Assembly: GCA_003216355.1 (NCBI GenBank)
Contig: QCIX01000002.1
Location: 33,358 to 97,357, forward strand
Direction: 5' to 3'
DNA length: 64,000 bases
Origin: Prochlorococcus sp. AG-402-N23
Lineage (GTDB): Bacteria; Cyanobacteriota; Cyanobacteriia; PCC-6307; Cyanobiaceae
Shown here: piece by piece, positions 47,071 to 57,527 of the stretch
Position numbering within the stretch: position 1 is the stretch's first letter
How the letters are laid out: every line of letters begins with the position of its first letter
Notes under the pieces: generated by a model
Seen by the model: only the letters and a program-made list of their open reading frames with translations
Told to the model about the DNA's origin: nothing
The model's database searches: none
Position numbers and translations under genes: made by a program

Positions 47071-48078
47071 TTATTTGAATGAGCTCGATTTCCATGGCTC
47101 TAGAAATTTCTGAGCTTTTTTGATTGCTAAAGACATTCTTTCAGGATACTCATAGAGTTTTTTGTTATTTTTGTGAGCAAATTCAATAAGGGGCTGCATA
47201 ATTTTTCTTGCAGCACTTCCAAATGCTATTCCGTCTGGGAGATTGTTTGAATTCAAAAATTCATGAGTTTTTGCATTTGTTCCTCCTGCCAATTGAATTA
47301 ATCCTGGTGGAAGATCTGAACCGATTTTTTCAAACAACTTAACAGCATCTCTATTTGTTGTAGGAGCAAGATCTCCAGACATTGGCCTTCCATCTAGCTG
47401 CCAAATAAGGGGAACATCAAGTTTTTTAAGGATTTCATATCTTTCCCAAAGAGCTTTCAAAAGATCTTCGGGCTCTTGTGATTTTTTGAAAGATTGATTT
47501 AATCCACAACTAGTAGATATCTTGTCTAATTTCATTCCAGAACTTTTAAGGATACTGATAACTTTTATAAAAGAATCTAGGCGATTGATTTCTGTATGAA
47601 TTTCTACTGCATTAGGCTTTATTTTTTGAAGTGTTGATGCTAAATCATCTTTTGACAAATTATATTCATATTCACTAATTAGATTTAGGGGACAGCTATT
47701 CAAACATCTTCCACATCCATAACATTTACTCTTTTTGATCCCAGAAGTATCAATTGCAAAGGTGGGGCATACTTTTTCGCATGGTCTTGGACAATTAGGG
47801 GGACATTTTAATGGATTAAATTTTGCTTTACGGAAGTGGATATCATTACCATCACTAATGCTTATCATTAATCCAGGGGAGTTTTTAAAGACTTTTTTTG
47901 CCCACTCGATTCCTTTTCTTGCTGCATGGACTATAGATTCTTCTGCGGCAACATCTATGTAGTCGACACCAGCAGCAGTATAAATTGCACATAAATCTTC
48001 TATGGCAACAATATCTTCATTGCTGGCACCACAAATTAACTTAATCCATTTATCTTTTTTATTCTTGGGTGTAATCAA
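47071..48078 (-). CDS. ldpA: Light-dependent period protein LdpA (Fe-S protein)
   Basis: A 335-residue protein. Two ferredoxin-like cysteine clusters lie near residues 92-130 (CPPNCPRPCEKVCP and CYGCGRCLNSCP), and the N- and C-terminal parts have the LdpA plan, starting WIKLICGASNED. In Synechococcus elongatus LdpA senses redox state and adjusts the period of the circadian clock. Start is TTG 48078; no better codon precedes the conserved KLICGA. It follows ndhN by 5 bases, so the two are co-transcribed. Confidence 0.88.
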   Translation of the reverse strand: MITPKNKKDKWIKLICGASNEDIVAIEDLCAIYTAAGVDYIDVAAEESIVHAARKGIEWAKKVFKNSPGLMISISDGNDIHFRKAKFNPLKCPPNCPRPCEKVCPTFAIDTSGIKKSKCYGCGRCLNSCPLNLISEYEYNLSKDDLASTLQKIKPNAVEIHTEINRLDSFIKVISILKSSGMKLDKISTSCGLNQSFKKSQEPEDLLKALWERYEILKKLDVPLIWQLDGRPMSGDLAPTTNRDAVKLFEKIGSDLPPGLIQLAGGTNAKTHEFLNSNNLPDGIAFGSAARKIMQPLIEFAHKNNKKLYEYPERMSLAIKKAQKFLEPWKSSSFK

Positions 48079-48083
48079 ACAAT

Positions 48084-48560
48084 TTAACTTTCAAATTCAT
48101 TTAAAATATAATTACTTAATGGCTTCCATTCAAGTTTTCTTGACCCCCCCATTTCGACAACTATTGTTAATTTATTATCATTAGTGCAAATCTCTATTAA
48201 GCTCTCTAATTCAGATTGAGACAATACTTGACCTTCTAATAACCAAAGTAATTTATTTTTATCATTTTCATTAAATAACTCAGAAGCTTGTGGGATTGCT
48301 TGTTGCACTTCCCCGAGTGCTCCATTTCTTCCTACGCTTTGATGACCAAGGTGAGGTGGTCTAACGCCATGCAATTTGAGTAAGAAAACTTCCGGATCTC
48401 CAAGCCCTCTTGCTGAGGTTATAAAAGTTTTAAAGCCCTTGGCCCTCATTCTCCTCAAAAGACGAGTTTCATAACCACCTTCTAGAGGAGCAAAGATTGC
48501 AAGACATTTGTTGGCTTTTAAATCGTTATGAAACTTTTTCCCTGTGAGAAGTAATGGCAT
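48084..48560 (-). CDS. ndhN: NAD(P)H-quinone oxidoreductase subunit N
   Basis: A 158-residue soluble subunit of the cyanobacterial NDH-1 complex, needed for respiratory and cyclic electron flow on the thylakoid. It matches NdhN from [14 protein letters not shown] through [38 protein letters not shown] to the C-terminal [18 protein letters not shown]. Full family length. It heads the short ndhN-ldpA unit and is divergent from the ribosomal cluster. Confidence 0.96.
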   Translation of the reverse strand: MPLLLTGKKFHNDLKANKCLAIFAPLEGGYETRLLRRMRAKGFKTFITSARGLGDPEVFLLKLHGVRPPHLGHQSVGRNGALGEVQQAIPQASELFNENDKNKLLWLLEGQVLSQSELESLIEICTNDNKLTIVVEMGGSRKLEWKPLSNYILNEFES

Positions 48561-48846
48561 AAAAATTTCCTTTATTTCTATTTTATTTTATTTTATGGTA
48601 CTTGATGATGTACAATTGTAACTCAGTGAATTTTTAAGCTCGCAAGCTAGCCGAGCCTCTGTAAAATTTCACATTTTTTAGCGTTTCGTTAAAAAATTCA
48701 GGTAGGTTTATCCCATGAGATACTATCTATATTTTCAGATAAGTCTCAACCTTATTAATTTTAATTGTTTTTTTATTAACTTCACCTTAATAACTCAAGG
48801 ATTTAGATAATTTAAAAATCATTATGAGCTAGCCTAATTTAGTCTT
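48561..48846. promoter_or_regulatory. Divergent promoter and leader region of ndhN and the ribosomal cluster
   Basis: A 286-base gap with no gene that must carry the promoters for both directions. Two hairpin candidates point towards rplC. One is GCTCG (48638-48642) with CGAGC (48652-48656). The second is a nested pair, TGAGA (48716-48720) with TCTCA (48744-48748) around ATCT/AGAT. The first is unusually GC-rich for this AT-rich region. They could lie in the rplC leader and act in r-protein feedback. I cannot locate the start of transcription. Confidence 0.4.
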
Positions 48847-49500
48847 ATGTCTATAGGAATTTTAGGAAAGAAATTGGGCATGTCCCAACTTTTCGACGAC
48901 AAAGGTAATTCGGTACCGGTTACTCTTATTGAGGCAGGTCCTTGCCGTGTCACTCAATTGAAAACAACCGCTTTGGATGGTTATACTGCCGTTCAGATAG
49001 GTTATGGCTTGTCCAAAGAGAAACATATAAGTAAACCTGAAAAGGGACATTTGTTGAAATCAGGAGAGGAACTCTTAAAGCATTTGAAAGAATATAGGGT
49101 TGAAGAAACTTCATCTTATGAAATCGGAAATCAAATAACTGTAAAAAACTTTGAGGTTGGTCAAAAAGTTGATATCAGTGGCAAATCAATGGGTAGAGGT
49201 TTTGCTGGTTACCAGAAAAGACATGGTTTTAGCAGAGGTCCTATGAGTCATGGTTCAAAAAATCATAGAGCACCTGGATCCACCGGAGCAGGAACAACTC
49301 CAGGCAGAATTTATCCTGGAAAAAGAATGGCAGGGAGATATGGAGGGAAACAGATTACTACTAAAGGTTTGTTAGTTCTAAAAATTGATGATCAGAAAAA
49401 TTTGCTTGTAGTAAAGGGTTCTGTACCAGGTAAGCCCGGCTCAATTGTAAACATTAAGCCAAACAATGTTGTAGGCAAAAAAGGAGGTGAAAAATCATGA
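48847..49500 (+). CDS. rplC: 50S ribosomal protein L3
   Basis: A 217-residue L3 with the N-terminal [13 protein letters not shown], the central loop [30 protein letters not shown] segment, and a C-terminal strand region. L3 starts large-subunit assembly and sits near the peptidyl-transferase centre. First gene of the cluster here, with rpsJ (S10) absent upstream. It overlaps rplD by 4 bases (ATGA). A GGAGG Shine-Dalgarno for rplD lies in its end. Confidence 0.98.
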   Translation: MSIGILGKKLGMSQLFDDKGNSVPVTLIEAGPCRVTQLKTTALDGYTAVQIGYGLSKEKHISKPEKGHLLKSGEELLKHLKEYRVEETSSYEIGNQITVKNFEVGQKVDISGKSMGRGFAGYQKRHGFSRGPMSHGSKNHRAPGSTGAGTTPGRIYPGKRMAGRYGGKQITTKGLLVLKIDDQKNLLVVKGSVPGKPGSIVNIKPNNVVGKKGGEKS

Positions 49501-50129
49501 AAACACTTGAAACTCTTAAGTGGGATGGTAAGAAATCCGGCAAAGTTACCCTTGATTTAGCAGTTGCTAAAGAAACTTCTTCGGCAGACTTAATACATAG
49601 AGCAGTCCTTAGGCAGCTGGCAAATAAAAGACAAGGGACAGCATCAACTTTGACAAGATCTGAAGTGCGGGGGGGCGGTAGAAAGCCATATAAACAGAAA
49701 GGTACAGGAAGAGCTCGTCAAGGATCAATAAGGACACCCTTAAGACCTGGTGGGGGAATTATTTTTGGACCGAAGCCACGTTCTTACAATCTTGATATGA
49801 ATCGTAAGGAACGTAGATTAGCTCTAAGAACAGCACTTATGTCTAGAGTATCTGATATGAAGGCCGTTGAAGATTTTGGATCTAATCTAAAGCAACCTAA
49901 AACAAGTGACATCATCAATGGCCTTGCTCGATTAGGTATACAAAAAACTGAAAAAGTTTTGGTTATTCTTGATAGTCCGTCCGATGTTATAAAAAAATCC
50001 ATCAACAACATTGAAAAAGTAAAATTAATTGCCGCCGATCAATTAAATGTATTTGATATTCTCAATGCTAATAAATTGGTAATAGGTCAATCAGCGATAG
50101 ATAAAATTCAGGAGGTTTATGCATCATGA
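49497..50129 (+). CDS. rplD: 50S ribosomal protein L4
   Basis: A 210-residue L4 with the [29 protein letters not shown] loop (here [18 protein letters not shown]) that lines the exit tunnel, and a globular body with [21 protein letters not shown]. In E. coli L4 also represses its own operon; whether it does so here is unknown. Overlaps rplC and rplW by 4 bases each. A GGAGG Shine-Dalgarno for rplW lies near its end. Confidence 0.98.
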   Translation: MKTLETLKWDGKKSGKVTLDLAVAKETSSADLIHRAVLRQLANKRQGTASTLTRSEVRGGGRKPYKQKGTGRARQGSIRTPLRPGGGIIFGPKPRSYNLDMNRKERRLALRTALMSRVSDMKAVEDFGSNLKQPKTSDIINGLARLGIQKTEKVLVILDSPSDVIKKSINNIEKVKLIAADQLNVFDILNANKLVIGQSAIDKIQEVYAS

Positions 50130-50428
50130 GTAAATTATTCGATTCTCGTTTATCCGATGTAATACGAAAGCCAGTTATTACTGAGAAAGCTACAAACGCA
50201 CTAGATCTTAACCAATATACTTTTGAAGTAGATCATAGAGCGGCAAAGCCACAAATAAAGGCAGCTATAGAAGCCTTGTTCAGTGTTAAAGTCATAGGAG
50301 TTAACACTATGAATCCTCCTAGGAGAACAAGAAGAGTCGGAAAATTTTCCGGTAAACGTTCTCAGGTCAAGAAGGCAATTGTACGTCTTGCTGAAGGAGA
50401 CACAATCCAACTATTTCCAGAATCTTAA
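50126..50428 (+). CDS. rplW: 50S ribosomal protein L23
   Basis: A 100-residue L23, standard bacterial length: [36 protein letters not shown] and [20 protein letters not shown]23 sits at the tunnel exit and is the docking point for trigger factor and SRP. Starts in the ATGA overlap with rplD and is followed after 11 bases by rplB with an AAGGAG sequence before the latter. Confidence 0.98.
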   Translation: MSKLFDSRLSDVIRKPVITEKATNALDLNQYTFEVDHRAAKPQIKAAIEALFSVKVIGVNTMNPPRRTRRVGKFSGKRSQVKKAIVRLAEGDTIQLFPES

Positions 50429-50439
50429 GGAGTTTCATC

Positions 50440-51303
50440 ATGGCAATCCGTAAATTTAAACCTTACACACCTGGCACTAGGCAGAGAGTGGTTACTGACT
50501 TTAGTGAAATAACAAGTGCAAAACCTGAAAGATCATTAATAGTTTCAAAACATAGAGTTAAAGGGAGGAATAATCGTGGAGTTATTACTTGTCGTCATCG
50601 TGGAGGTGGCCACAAAAGGCAGTATAGATTAGTCGACTTTAGAAGAGATAAAAGAAACATTAATGCTAAAGTTGCAGCTATCCACTACGATCCTCACAGA
50701 AATGCAAGGCTAGCACTTTTATTTTACGAAGATGGAGAGAAAAGATATATTATCGCTCCAGCCGGTGTAAAAGTCGGCCAAAATGTCATTTCTGGAGAAA
50801 GTGTTCCAATTGAAGATGGAAATGCAATGCCACTTTCTGTTATGCCATTGGGATCTAGTGTTCATTGTGTTGAGTTATATGCTGGAAGAGGTGCTCAGAT
50901 GGTTAGATCAGCAGGATCTAGTGCTCAAGTTATGGCAAAAGAAGGAGATTATGTTGCTTTGAAACTCCCATCTACTGAGGTAAGACTTGTAAGAAAAGAA
51001 TGCTATGCAACTCTTGGAGAAGTTGGTAACTCAGAAATAAGAAATACTAGCTTAGGAAAAGCAGGAAGAAGAAGATGGCTTGGTAGAAGGCCACAAGTAA
51101 GAGGTAGTGTAATGAACCCATGTGATCATCCACATGGAGGAGGAGAGGGAAAAGCACCAATTGGTAGAGCAGGCCCAGTTACTCCATGGGGTAAACCAGC
51201 TCTTGGATTGAAGACACGTAAAAAGAACAAACCAAGTAATAAATTAGTAGTTCGAAGACGTCGTCGCGTTTCTAAGAGGAGTAGAGGAGGAAGAGACTCT
51301 TGA
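50440..51303 (+). CDS. rplB: 50S ribosomal protein L2
   Basis: A 287-residue L2, slightly longer than the usual 275. The RNA-binding [22 protein letters not shown], the [18 protein letters not shown] domain and the conserved [21 protein letters not shown] near the peptidyl-transferase centre (His in [13 protein letters not shown]) are intact. Basic C-terminal tail. AAGGAG precedes the ATG. Confidence 0.98.
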   Translation: MAIRKFKPYTPGTRQRVVTDFSEITSAKPERSLIVSKHRVKGRNNRGVITCRHRGGGHKRQYRLVDFRRDKRNINAKVAAIHYDPHRNARLALLFYEDGEKRYIIAPAGVKVGQNVISGESVPIEDGNAMPLSVMPLGSSVHCVELYAGRGAQMVRSAGSSAQVMAKEGDYVALKLPSTEVRLVRKECYATLGEVGNSEIRNTSLGKAGRRRWLGRRPQVRGSVMNPCDHPHGGGEGKAPIGRAGPVTPWGKPALGLKTRKKNKPSNKLVVRRRRRVSKRSRGGRDS

Positions 51304-51340
51304 TTACTTCATTTATTATTTCAATTTCTTTTACATAATC

Positions 51341-51619
51341 ATGGGACGTTCACTAAAAAAAGGACCTTTTATAGCAGATAGCCTGCTTAAGAAGGTAGAA
51401 AAACAAAATACTGATAATGACAAGTCTGTTATCAAAACTTGGTCGAGATCTTCTACGATTTTACCTGTCATGATCGGCCACACAATTGCTGTACATAATG
51501 GCAAGACTCATATTCCAATATTTATTACTGAACAAATGATTGGACATAAACTCGGAGAATTCGCTCCTACACGTACTTATCGAGGTCATATAAGAGATAA
51601 GAAAGGAGCAAAATCATGA
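51341..51619 (+). CDS. rpsS: 30S ribosomal protein S19
   Basis: A 92-residue S19 located in the head of the small subunit, contacting S13. [44 protein letters not shown] and [15 protein letters not shown] are all standard. Its stop overlaps the start of rplV by 4 bases (ATGA), which couples the two genes, and an AAAGGAG sequence lies just before that start. Confidence 0.98.
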   Translation: MGRSLKKGPFIADSLLKKVEKQNTDNDKSVIKTWSRSSTILPVMIGHTIAVHNGKTHIPIFITEQMIGHKLGEFAPTRTYRGHIRDKKGAKS

Positions 51620-52002
51620 CAAAAACACCTGAAACAACAAAAACAGCAATTGCTCACGGCAATTATATTCGCGGATCAGCCTCTAAAGTGAGAAGAGTTT
51701 TGGATCAGATAAGAGGTAGGTCTTATAGAGATGCATTGATTATGTTGGAATTTATGCCTTACAGATCTACAGATCCCATTACTAAAGTTCTAAGATCTGC
51801 GGTTGCCAATGCAGAACATAATCTTGGAATGGATCCATCTACCTTAGTTATTTCCTCTGCATGGGCTAATACTGGTCCTGTAATGAAAAGGTATAGGCCC
51901 AGAGCTCAAGGTCGGGCTTTTTCAATTAAAAAACAGACTTGCCACATCAGTATTTCTGTTGAATCTGCTCCTACTCAAAATAATGCGGAGGTACAAAACT
52001 AA
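51616..52002 (+). CDS. rplV: 50S ribosomal protein L22
   Basis: A 128-residue L22. The [23 protein letters not shown] start, the [19 protein letters not shown] helix and the beta-hairpin region [17 protein letters not shown] that reaches the exit tunnel are typical. The tail is short and polar. Its stop codon shares one base with the rpsC start (TAATG). Confidence 0.98.
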   Translation: MTKTPETTKTAIAHGNYIRGSASKVRRVLDQIRGRSYRDALIMLEFMPYRSTDPITKVLRSAVANAEHNLGMDPSTLVISSAWANTGPVMKRYRPRAQGRAFSIKKQTCHISISVESAPTQNNAEVQN

Positions 52003-52733
52003 TGGGACATAAAATACATCCTTCTGGACTAAGATTAGGAATTACACAAGAGCATCGCTCTAAATGGTTTGCTACTTCCAAAACATATCCAATTCTTCTC
52101 CAAGAAGATTTTAAAATTCGTACATTCATACAAAAAAAATATGGAGCAGCGGGAATCAGTGATGTTTTAATAGCTAGAAAAGCTGACCAACTGGAACTTG
52201 AATTAAAAACAGCAAGACCAGGAGTTATAGTTGGAAGACAAGGAAGTGGTATTGAAGAATTAAGATCTGGGATTCAAAAAACTATAGGAGATAGGACAAG
52301 GCAAGTCAGAATTAATGTTGTTGAAGTTGAACGCGTAGACGCAGATGCTTTCTTACTGGCTGAGTATATTGCACAACAACTAGAAAAAAGAGTCGCCTTT
52401 AGAAGAACCATTAGAATGGCCTTACAAAGGGCTCAAAGGGCTGGAGTCTTAGGTCTTAAGATTCAAGTAGGGGGAAGGTTAAATGGTGCCGAAATAGCTA
52501 GAACTGAATGGACTAGAGAAGGTAGAGTACCATTACATACTCTGAGAGCTGAAATTGACTATGCAACACGTGAAGCTAATACAACTTACGGTGTTTTAGG
52601 CATTAAAGTTTGGGTTTTTAAAGGTGAGGTTCTCCCTAAAGAAGAACAAACTATACCTGTGGGTGCGAGCCCTAAGAGGAAAGCTAGTAGAAGACCTCAG
52701 GAATTTGAGGATCGTTCAAATGAGAATTCATAG
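52002..52733 (+). CDS. rpsC: 30S ribosomal protein S3
   Basis: A 243-residue S3 with [20 protein letters not shown] at the start, the KH domain containing [14 protein letters not shown], and the C-terminal region [25 protein letters not shown]. It forms part of the mRNA entry site. The tail (residues 215-243) is basic then acidic. A perfect AGGAGGT follows its stop and serves rplP. Confidence 0.98.
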   Translation: MGHKIHPSGLRLGITQEHRSKWFATSKTYPILLQEDFKIRTFIQKKYGAAGISDVLIARKADQLELELKTARPGVIVGRQGSGIEELRSGIQKTIGDRTRQVRINVVEVERVDADAFLLAEYIAQQLEKRVAFRRTIRMALQRAQRAGVLGLKIQVGGRLNGAEIARTEWTREGRVPLHTLRAEIDYATREANTTYGVLGIKVWVFKGEVLPKEEQTIPVGASPKRKASRRPQEFEDRSNENS

Positions 52734-52744
52734 GAGGTAAAAAA

Positions 52745-53227
52745 ATGCTTAGTCCAAAACGTACTAAATTCCGTAAACAACATAGAGGCAGAATGAGGGG
52801 AGTAGCCTCAAAAGGTAATACTATTGCATTCGGTCAATTTGCTCTCCAAGCTCAAGACTGTGGTTGGGTGACTGCGCGACAGATCGAGGCAAGTAGACGA
52901 GCTATGACGAGATATATCAAACGTGGCGGTCAAATCTGGATAAGAATATTTCCTGATAAACCTGTAACCATGAGACCTGCCGAAACTAGAATGGGTTCTG
53001 GTAAAGGTAATCCAGAGTTTTGGGTCGCAGTTGTAAAACCTGGAAGAATACTTTTTGAAATGGGTGGGGAGGATATCACTGAGGAAATTGCAAAGGAAGC
53101 TATGCGTCTGGCTCAATACAAACTTCCTGTAAAAACAAAATTTATCTCTATTGATAAAAATCTAGAAAATGCCTCCCAAGAAAAGAAAAATATTATTAAA
53201 AAATCTCAAGAGGAGGTTAAACAATGA
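52745..53227 (+). CDS. rplP: 50S ribosomal protein L16
   Basis: A 160-residue L16 with the usual [19 protein letters not shown] start and [21 protein letters not shown] core near the A-site tRNA. It is about 20 residues longer than most bacterial L16 because of a charged C-terminal extension (about residues 138-160). AGGAGGT sits 7 bases before its ATG. Overlaps rpmC by 4 bases. Confidence 0.98.
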   Translation: MLSPKRTKFRKQHRGRMRGVASKGNTIAFGQFALQAQDCGWVTARQIEASRRAMTRYIKRGGQIWIRIFPDKPVTMRPAETRMGSGKGNPEFWVAVVKPGRILFEMGGEDITEEIAKEAMRLAQYKLPVKTKFISIDKNLENASQEKKNIIKKSQEEVKQ

Positions 53228-53442
53228 AAAACTCAGAGTCTCTTAAAGAATTTAAAAAATTAAATTCTGATCAAATTACTGAAAAGATTGACCAATTACG
53301 AAAAGATCTTTTTGACTTGAGATTTAAGCAAGCTACGAGACAGCTTAATGAAACTCATAAATTTAAAATCATCAAGAAACAAGTTGCGCAATTACTAACT
53401 CTCAGTAAGAGTCAATCTGCTTCTAAAACTACTTCTGATTAA
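53224..53442 (+). CDS. rpmC: 50S ribosomal protein L29
   Basis: A 72-residue two-helix protein: [19 protein letters not shown] then [15 protein letters not shown], the conserved L29 signature. It sits next to L23 at the exit tunnel. A GAGGAGG-type sequence (AAGAGGAGGT) precedes its ATG inside rplP. The next gene, rpsQ, starts 9 bases after its stop. Confidence 0.96.
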   Translation: MKNSESLKEFKKLNSDQITEKIDQLRKDLFDLRFKQATRQLNETHKFKIIKKQVAQLLTLSKSQSASKTTSD

Positions 53443-53451
53443 TTATTAGTT

Positions 53452-53718
53452 ATGGCACTTAAAGAAAGAATTGGCACTGTTGTCAGCGACAAAATGGATA
53501 AAACAGTTGTTGTTGCTGTTATTAACAGATATCCACATCCCACTTATAAAAAAATTGTAAGTAGAACTACGAGATATAAGGCCCATGATCCTGAAAATAC
53601 ATGTGTTTTAGGTGATCGAGTTAAAATCAAAGAAACTAGACCGCTTAGCGCGCATAAAAGATGGGCAATAGAAGAGATTCTCAATAAAACAAGTCAGGCT
53701 AAGGAGGTTAAAAAATGA
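53452..53718 (+). CDS. rpsQ: 30S ribosomal protein S17
   Basis: An 88-residue S17 with an OB fold that binds 16S rRNA early in assembly. [21 protein letters not shown] and [21 protein letters not shown] are typical, with [21 protein letters not shown] in the second half. Overlaps rplN by 4 bases (ATGA), with AAGGAGG upstream of the rplN start. Confidence 0.98.
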   Translation: MALKERIGTVVSDKMDKTVVVAVINRYPHPTYKKIVSRTTRYKAHDPENTCVLGDRVKIKETRPLSAHKRWAIEEILNKTSQAKEVKK

Positions 53719-54080
53719 TTCAACAAGAAACCTATCTAACAGTTGCTGATAATAGCGGGGCGAAAAGACTCCAATGTATTAGGGTCTTAGGTTCTAATAG
53801 AAGATACGCACATGTTGGGGATGTAATTGTAGCAACTGTTAAAGATGCTCTTCCGAATATGGGAGTTAAGAAATCTGATGTTGTGAAAGCCGTCATTGTT
53901 AGAACAAAAGCAACATTAAGAAGAAATACTGGTAATTCAATCAGATTTGATGATAATGCCGCTGTTTTGATTAATGAGGATCAGAATCCAAAAGGTACTA
54001 GAGTTTTTGGTCCTGTAGCCAGAGAACTGCGGGATAAAAATTATACTAAAATTGTTTCTCTTGCTCCGGAGGTGATTTAA
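53715..54080 (+). CDS. rplN: 50S ribosomal protein L14
   Basis: A 121-residue L14: [26 protein letters not shown] at the start, [36 protein letters not shown] middle and [27 protein letters not shown] end. It contributes to the intersubunit bridge. GGAGGTG at its end serves rplX, which starts on the very next base after the stop. Confidence 0.98.
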   Translation: MIQQETYLTVADNSGAKRLQCIRVLGSNRRYAHVGDVIVATVKDALPNMGVKKSDVVKAVIVRTKATLRRNTGNSIRFDDNAAVLINEDQNPKGTRVFGPVARELRDKNYTKIVSLAPEVI

Positions 54081-54437
54081 ATGTTGGATTCATTAAAACA
54101 AAAGAACAATTTCAAAAGAATAAAAATGAGAATCAAAACTGGAGATTTAGTAAAAGTTATTAACGGAAAGGAAAAGGGCAAAACTGGGGAGGTTTTAAAA
54201 ACTATTCCTCTTGAAAATAGAGTTTTAGTTAAAGGAATTAACCTTAGGACCAAACATGTAAAACCAACTCAGGAAGGGGAAACTGGAAGAATACTTACAG
54301 AAGAGGCATCTTTACATGCATCAAATGTAATGTTCTTTTCAAAGGAAAAAAATCTTACAAGTAAGATTGAATACTTTATTGATAAAGAGGGAGTTAAGAA
54401 AAGAAGACTGAAGAAAACTGGTGAAGTAATTGATTAA
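54081..54437 (+). CDS. rplX: 50S ribosomal protein L24
   Basis: A 118-residue L24 with the KOW motif [20 protein letters not shown] near residues 23-42 and [16 protein letters not shown]. The ATG at 54081 has GGAGGTG at the right distance. A later ATG at 54126 ([11 protein letters not shown]) is the position at which many shorter L24 proteins begin, so a 103-residue form is the alternative. Confidence 0.95.
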   Translation: MLDSLKQKNNFKRIKMRIKTGDLVKVINGKEKGKTGEVLKTIPLENRVLVKGINLRTKHVKPTQEGETGRILTEEASLHASNVMFFSKEKNLTSKIEYFIDKEGVKKRRLKKTGEVID

Positions 54438-54511
54438 TTTTTCATCAGTAACCAGATTTAAATTTTTTCTAATTTATCAATTCTGACAAAGACCAGAATT
54501 AACAAAAAATT

Positions 54512-55051
54512 ATGACTCTAAAAAATCGCTACAAAGAATCAATTAGACCAAAACTTCTAAAGGAACTTGGTCTTAAAAATATTCATCAAGTACCTAAAGT
54601 TGTCAAAGTCAACGTTAATAGAGGTCTTGGAGAGGCTGCTTCAAATTCAAAAGCTTTAGAGGCTTCTTTAAATGAAATGGCAACAATTACAGGACAAAAG
54701 GCACTAGTAACTAGGGCCAAAAAAGCCATCGCGGGTTTTAAAATTCGTGAAGGTATGCCAATTGGTTGTACTGTAACTTTGAGAGGTGACAGGATGTATT
54801 CCTTTCTAGAAAGATTTATAAATCTAGCTTTACCAAGAATAAGAGACTTTAGAGGAGTTAATCCAAAAAGTTTTGATGGGAGAGGGAATTACACCGTTGG
54901 AGTAAAAGAGCAATTAATTTTTCCTGAAATCTCTTTTGATAAAATAGATTCAATAAGAGGTATGGATATAACTATTGTCACTAGTGCGAGATCAGATCAA
55001 CAGGGTAAAGCTCTCTTGCAAGAGTTAGGAATGCCTTTTAGTAAGAATTAA
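54512..55051 (+). CDS. rplE: 50S ribosomal protein L5
   Basis: A 179-residue 5S-rRNA-binding L5 with [16 protein letters not shown], the conserved [22 protein letters not shown] and [16 protein letters not shown]. The S14 gene (rpsN), which usually follows rplE in bacteria, is absent. rpsH comes 9 bases later. The 74-base gap before it is the widest inside the spc part and could carry an internal promoter. Confidence 0.98.
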   Translation: MTLKNRYKESIRPKLLKELGLKNIHQVPKVVKVNVNRGLGEAASNSKALEASLNEMATITGQKALVTRAKKAIAGFKIREGMPIGCTVTLRGDRMYSFLERFINLALPRIRDFRGVNPKSFDGRGNYTVGVKEQLIFPEISFDKIDSIRGMDITIVTSARSDQQGKALLQELGMPFSKN

Positions 55052-55060
55052 ATTAAAACC

Positions 55061-55462
55061 ATGTCAAATCACGATCCTATTTCAGATATGCTTACTCGAA
55101 TTAGAAATGCGAGTCAAAAAAAGCATACAACCACAACAATCCCAAGTTCAAAAATGTCCCTTAGTATTGCAAAAGTGCTTCAAAAAGAAGGTTTCATTTC
55201 TGATATAAATGAGGAAGGTGAAGGCTATAAGTCACAAATAATACTTGGTCTGAAATATAGTGGCAAGAATAAATTCCCTACTATTCGATCCATGCAAAGA
55301 GTTAGTAAACCTGGTTTGAGAATTTATAAAAATACTAGAGCTTTACCAAAAGTTCTTGGAGGTCTAGGAGTTGCTATCATATCGACTTCTAAAGGTGTCA
55401 TGAGTGATCGTGATGCTAGGAAGCAAGGTATAGGTGGTGAAGTACTTTGCTATGTTTATTAA
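55061..55462 (+). CDS. rpsH: 30S ribosomal protein S8
   Basis: A 133-residue S8 with [19 protein letters not shown] at the start and the C-terminal [23 protein letters not shown] that binds the central domain of 16S rRNA. It is the primary regulator of the spc operon in E. coli. Only the protein, not a binding site in the mRNA, can be seen here. AAGGAGG follows its stop and serves rplF. Confidence 0.98.
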   Translation: MSNHDPISDMLTRIRNASQKKHTTTTIPSSKMSLSIAKVLQKEGFISDINEEGEGYKSQIILGLKYSGKNKFPTIRSMQRVSKPGLRIYKNTRALPKVLGGLGVAIISTSKGVMSDRDARKQGIGGEVLCYVY

Positions 55463-55474
55463 GGAGGATTAATC

Positions 55475-56014
55475 ATGTCAAGAATTGGAAAAACACCAGT
55501 ACTAATACCAGATAAAGTAACTGTTGATTTTGATGGATTAACAGTTACAGTTAAAGGCCCTAAGGGTGAGTTGAAACGTCAGATGCCAGAGGGAGTTAGT
55601 TTTGATAAAAAAGATAATACTGTTGTTGTAAGTCCCACTACTACCAAAATATTCTCAAGGCAAAGACATGGTTTATGCAGAGCCTTAATTGCAAATATGG
55701 TTGAAGGGGTTAGTCAAGGTTTTTCAAAAAAACTTGAAATTGTAGGCGTTGGATCCAGAGCACAAGTAAAAGGTAAAAATCTTGTTGTTAGTGCAGGATA
55801 TAGTCATCCTGTAGAAATGATCCCCCCTGATGGTATAACATACAAAGTTGAGAGTAATACAAACGTTACTGTATCTGGAATTGATAAGGAAATTGTTGGC
55901 AATGAAGCAGCAAAAATCAGATCAATTAGACCTCCAGAACCATATAAAGGTAAAGGAATTAAATACCATGATGAGAGAATTCTCAGAAAAGCTGGTAAAT
56001 CTGGCAAAAAATAA
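55475..56014 (+). CDS. rplF: 50S ribosomal protein L6
   Basis: A 179-residue L6 made of two similar domains. It begins [17 protein letters not shown] and ends with the conserved [16 protein letters not shown]. It lies near the factor-binding site and the sarcin-ricin loop. A strong AAGGAGG precedes its ATG by about 7 bases. rplR starts 14 bases after its stop. Confidence 0.98.
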   Translation: MSRIGKTPVLIPDKVTVDFDGLTVTVKGPKGELKRQMPEGVSFDKKDNTVVVSPTTTKIFSRQRHGLCRALIANMVEGVSQGFSKKLEIVGVGSRAQVKGKNLVVSAGYSHPVEMIPPDGITYKVESNTNVTVSGIDKEIVGNEAAKIRSIRPPEPYKGKGIKYHDERILRKAGKSGKK

Positions 56015-56028
56015 TTCCAATTAAAAAA

Positions 56029-56397
56029 ATGACCAAACTTTCCAGAAAATTACAAACCCAAAAAAGACATAGAAGATTAAGGAGATTCTTAATTGGAGAT
56101 GCAACCCGTCCAAGATTGTCTGTTTTTCGATCTAATAACCATATTTATGCTCAGGTTATAGATGATAGTGCTCAAACAACTATTTGCTCAGCTTCAACTG
56201 TTGATAAGGAACTAAGGGAAAAATCTGAGAAATTACCTTCTGATTGTAATTCTTCTTCCATTGTAGGAAAATTATTAGCAAAGAGAGCGATAAAAAAAGG
56301 TATTAAGCAAGTAATTTTTGACCGTGGAGGTAATTTATATCACGGCAGAGTAAAAGCACTTGCAGACGCTGCTCGTGAAGCTGGCCTTGAATTCTAA
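56029..56397 (+). CDS. rplR: 50S ribosomal protein L18
   Basis: A 122-residue L18 that carries 5S rRNA to the large subunit. [43 protein letters not shown] and the C-terminal [26 protein letters not shown] are standard. It is preceded by rplF and followed by rpsE after 16 bases, the usual order. Confidence 0.98.
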   Translation: MTKLSRKLQTQKRHRRLRRFLIGDATRPRLSVFRSNNHIYAQVIDDSAQTTICSASTVDKELREKSEKLPSDCNSSSIVGKLLAKRAIKKGIKQVIFDRGGNLYHGRVKALADAAREAGLEF

Positions 56398-56413
56398 CTC
56401 TTAATTTTTTACT

Positions 56414-57034
56414 ATGACTGACACTCCAACAAAACAAGAAATTCAATCCAAGAACGATAACGTTCCTGGAGCTATGCCTGTAGAACAAAAAAAGAATAAT
56501 CGTAATGATCGAAAAAGAAATAGAAGAGGTGATTCAAAAAATCTAGAGAGAGATTCTGACTGGCAAGAAAGAGTTGTTCAAATTCGACGAGTTTCTAAGA
56601 CTGTGAAGGGTGGAAAAAAAATGAGTTTTAGAGCAATTGTTGTTGTAGGTAATGAGAAAGGTCAAGTTGGTGTTGGAGTTGGCAAAGCAGGTGATGTCAT
56701 TGGTGCGGTGAGAAAGGGAGTTTCAGATGGTAAAAAGAATCTTGTTAGGGTTCCCCTAACCCGAAATAATTCAATACCGACTTTATCTAAAGGTCGAGAT
56801 GGTGCTGCTAATGTACTAATTAGACCAGCTGCCCCAGGTACAGGTGTAATTGCTGGTGGTTCAATAAGAACAGTTTTAGAATTAGCCGGCATAAAAAATG
56901 TCTTAGCAAAAAGATTGGGTAGTAAAACACCTTTGAATAATGCAAGAGCTGCTATGGTAGCTCTTTCTCAATTAAGAACACACAAATCTGCCTCAAGGGA
57001 GAGAGGCATCTCACTTGAACAGCTCTATTCTTGA
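56414..57034 (+). CDS. rpsE: 30S ribosomal protein S5
   Basis: A 206-residue S5. A basic, low-complexity N-terminal extension (residues 1-45) precedes the double-stranded-RNA-binding fold with [20 protein letters not shown] and the C-terminal domain with [20 protein letters not shown]. It shapes the mRNA entry site and decoding fidelity. No rpmD (L30) follows; rplO comes next after 5 bases. Confidence 0.98.
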   Translation: MTDTPTKQEIQSKNDNVPGAMPVEQKKNNRNDRKRNRRGDSKNLERDSDWQERVVQIRRVSKTVKGGKKMSFRAIVVVGNEKGQVGVGVGKAGDVIGAVRKGVSDGKKNLVRVPLTRNNSIPTLSKGRDGAANVLIRPAAPGTGVIAGGSIRTVLELAGIKNVLAKRLGSKTPLNNARAAMVALSQLRTHKSASRERGISLEQLYS

Positions 57035-57039
57035 AAATT

Positions 57040-57498
57040 ATGACTTCAACATTAAATACACTTAAATCAAACTCTGGCTCCAGAAAGAAAAAATTAAGAA
57101 AGGGTAGAGGCATTGCAGCCGGTCAGGGTGCATCATGTGGGTTTGGAATGAGAGGACAAAAGTCACGTTCTGGAAGGCCCACACGTCCAGGTTTTGAAGG
57201 TGGCCAAATGCCTCTTTATAGAAGAGTTCCAAAATTAAAGCACTTTGAAATAATTAATCAAAAGAATTTTTCCATAATTAATTTAGAAAAATTAAATGAT
57301 TTCAAAGATAACGATACTGTTAATCTTGACTCACTTGTTAAGAAAGGATTGATCTTCAAACCAAAATTTCCTTTAAAAATTCTTGGTAACGGAAAAATTA
57401 ACGTAAAGCTAAAAGTTCAAGCTCATGCATTTACAAAAGTTGCAAAACAAAAAATTGAGGACGCAGGTGGATCCTGCGAGCTTATAAACAATAAATAA
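57040..57498 (+). CDS. rplO: 50S ribosomal protein L15
   Basis: A 152-residue L15 with the glycine- and arginine-rich N-terminal arm ([20 protein letters not shown], then [19 protein letters not shown]) and a C-terminal globular domain. The ATG at 57040 is preferred to the TTG at 57031, which would start inside the rpsE stop codon. secY starts 29 bases after its stop. Confidence 0.97.
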   Translation: MTSTLNTLKSNSGSRKKKLRKGRGIAAGQGASCGFGMRGQKSRSGRPTRPGFEGGQMPLYRRVPKLKHFEIINQKNFSIINLEKLNDFKDNDTVNLDSLVKKGLIFKPKFPLKILGNGKINVKLKVQAHAFTKVAKQKIEDAGGSCELINNK

Positions 57499-57527
57499 AT
57501 TTACTTAAAATTTAGGTAAGCTCCAAA

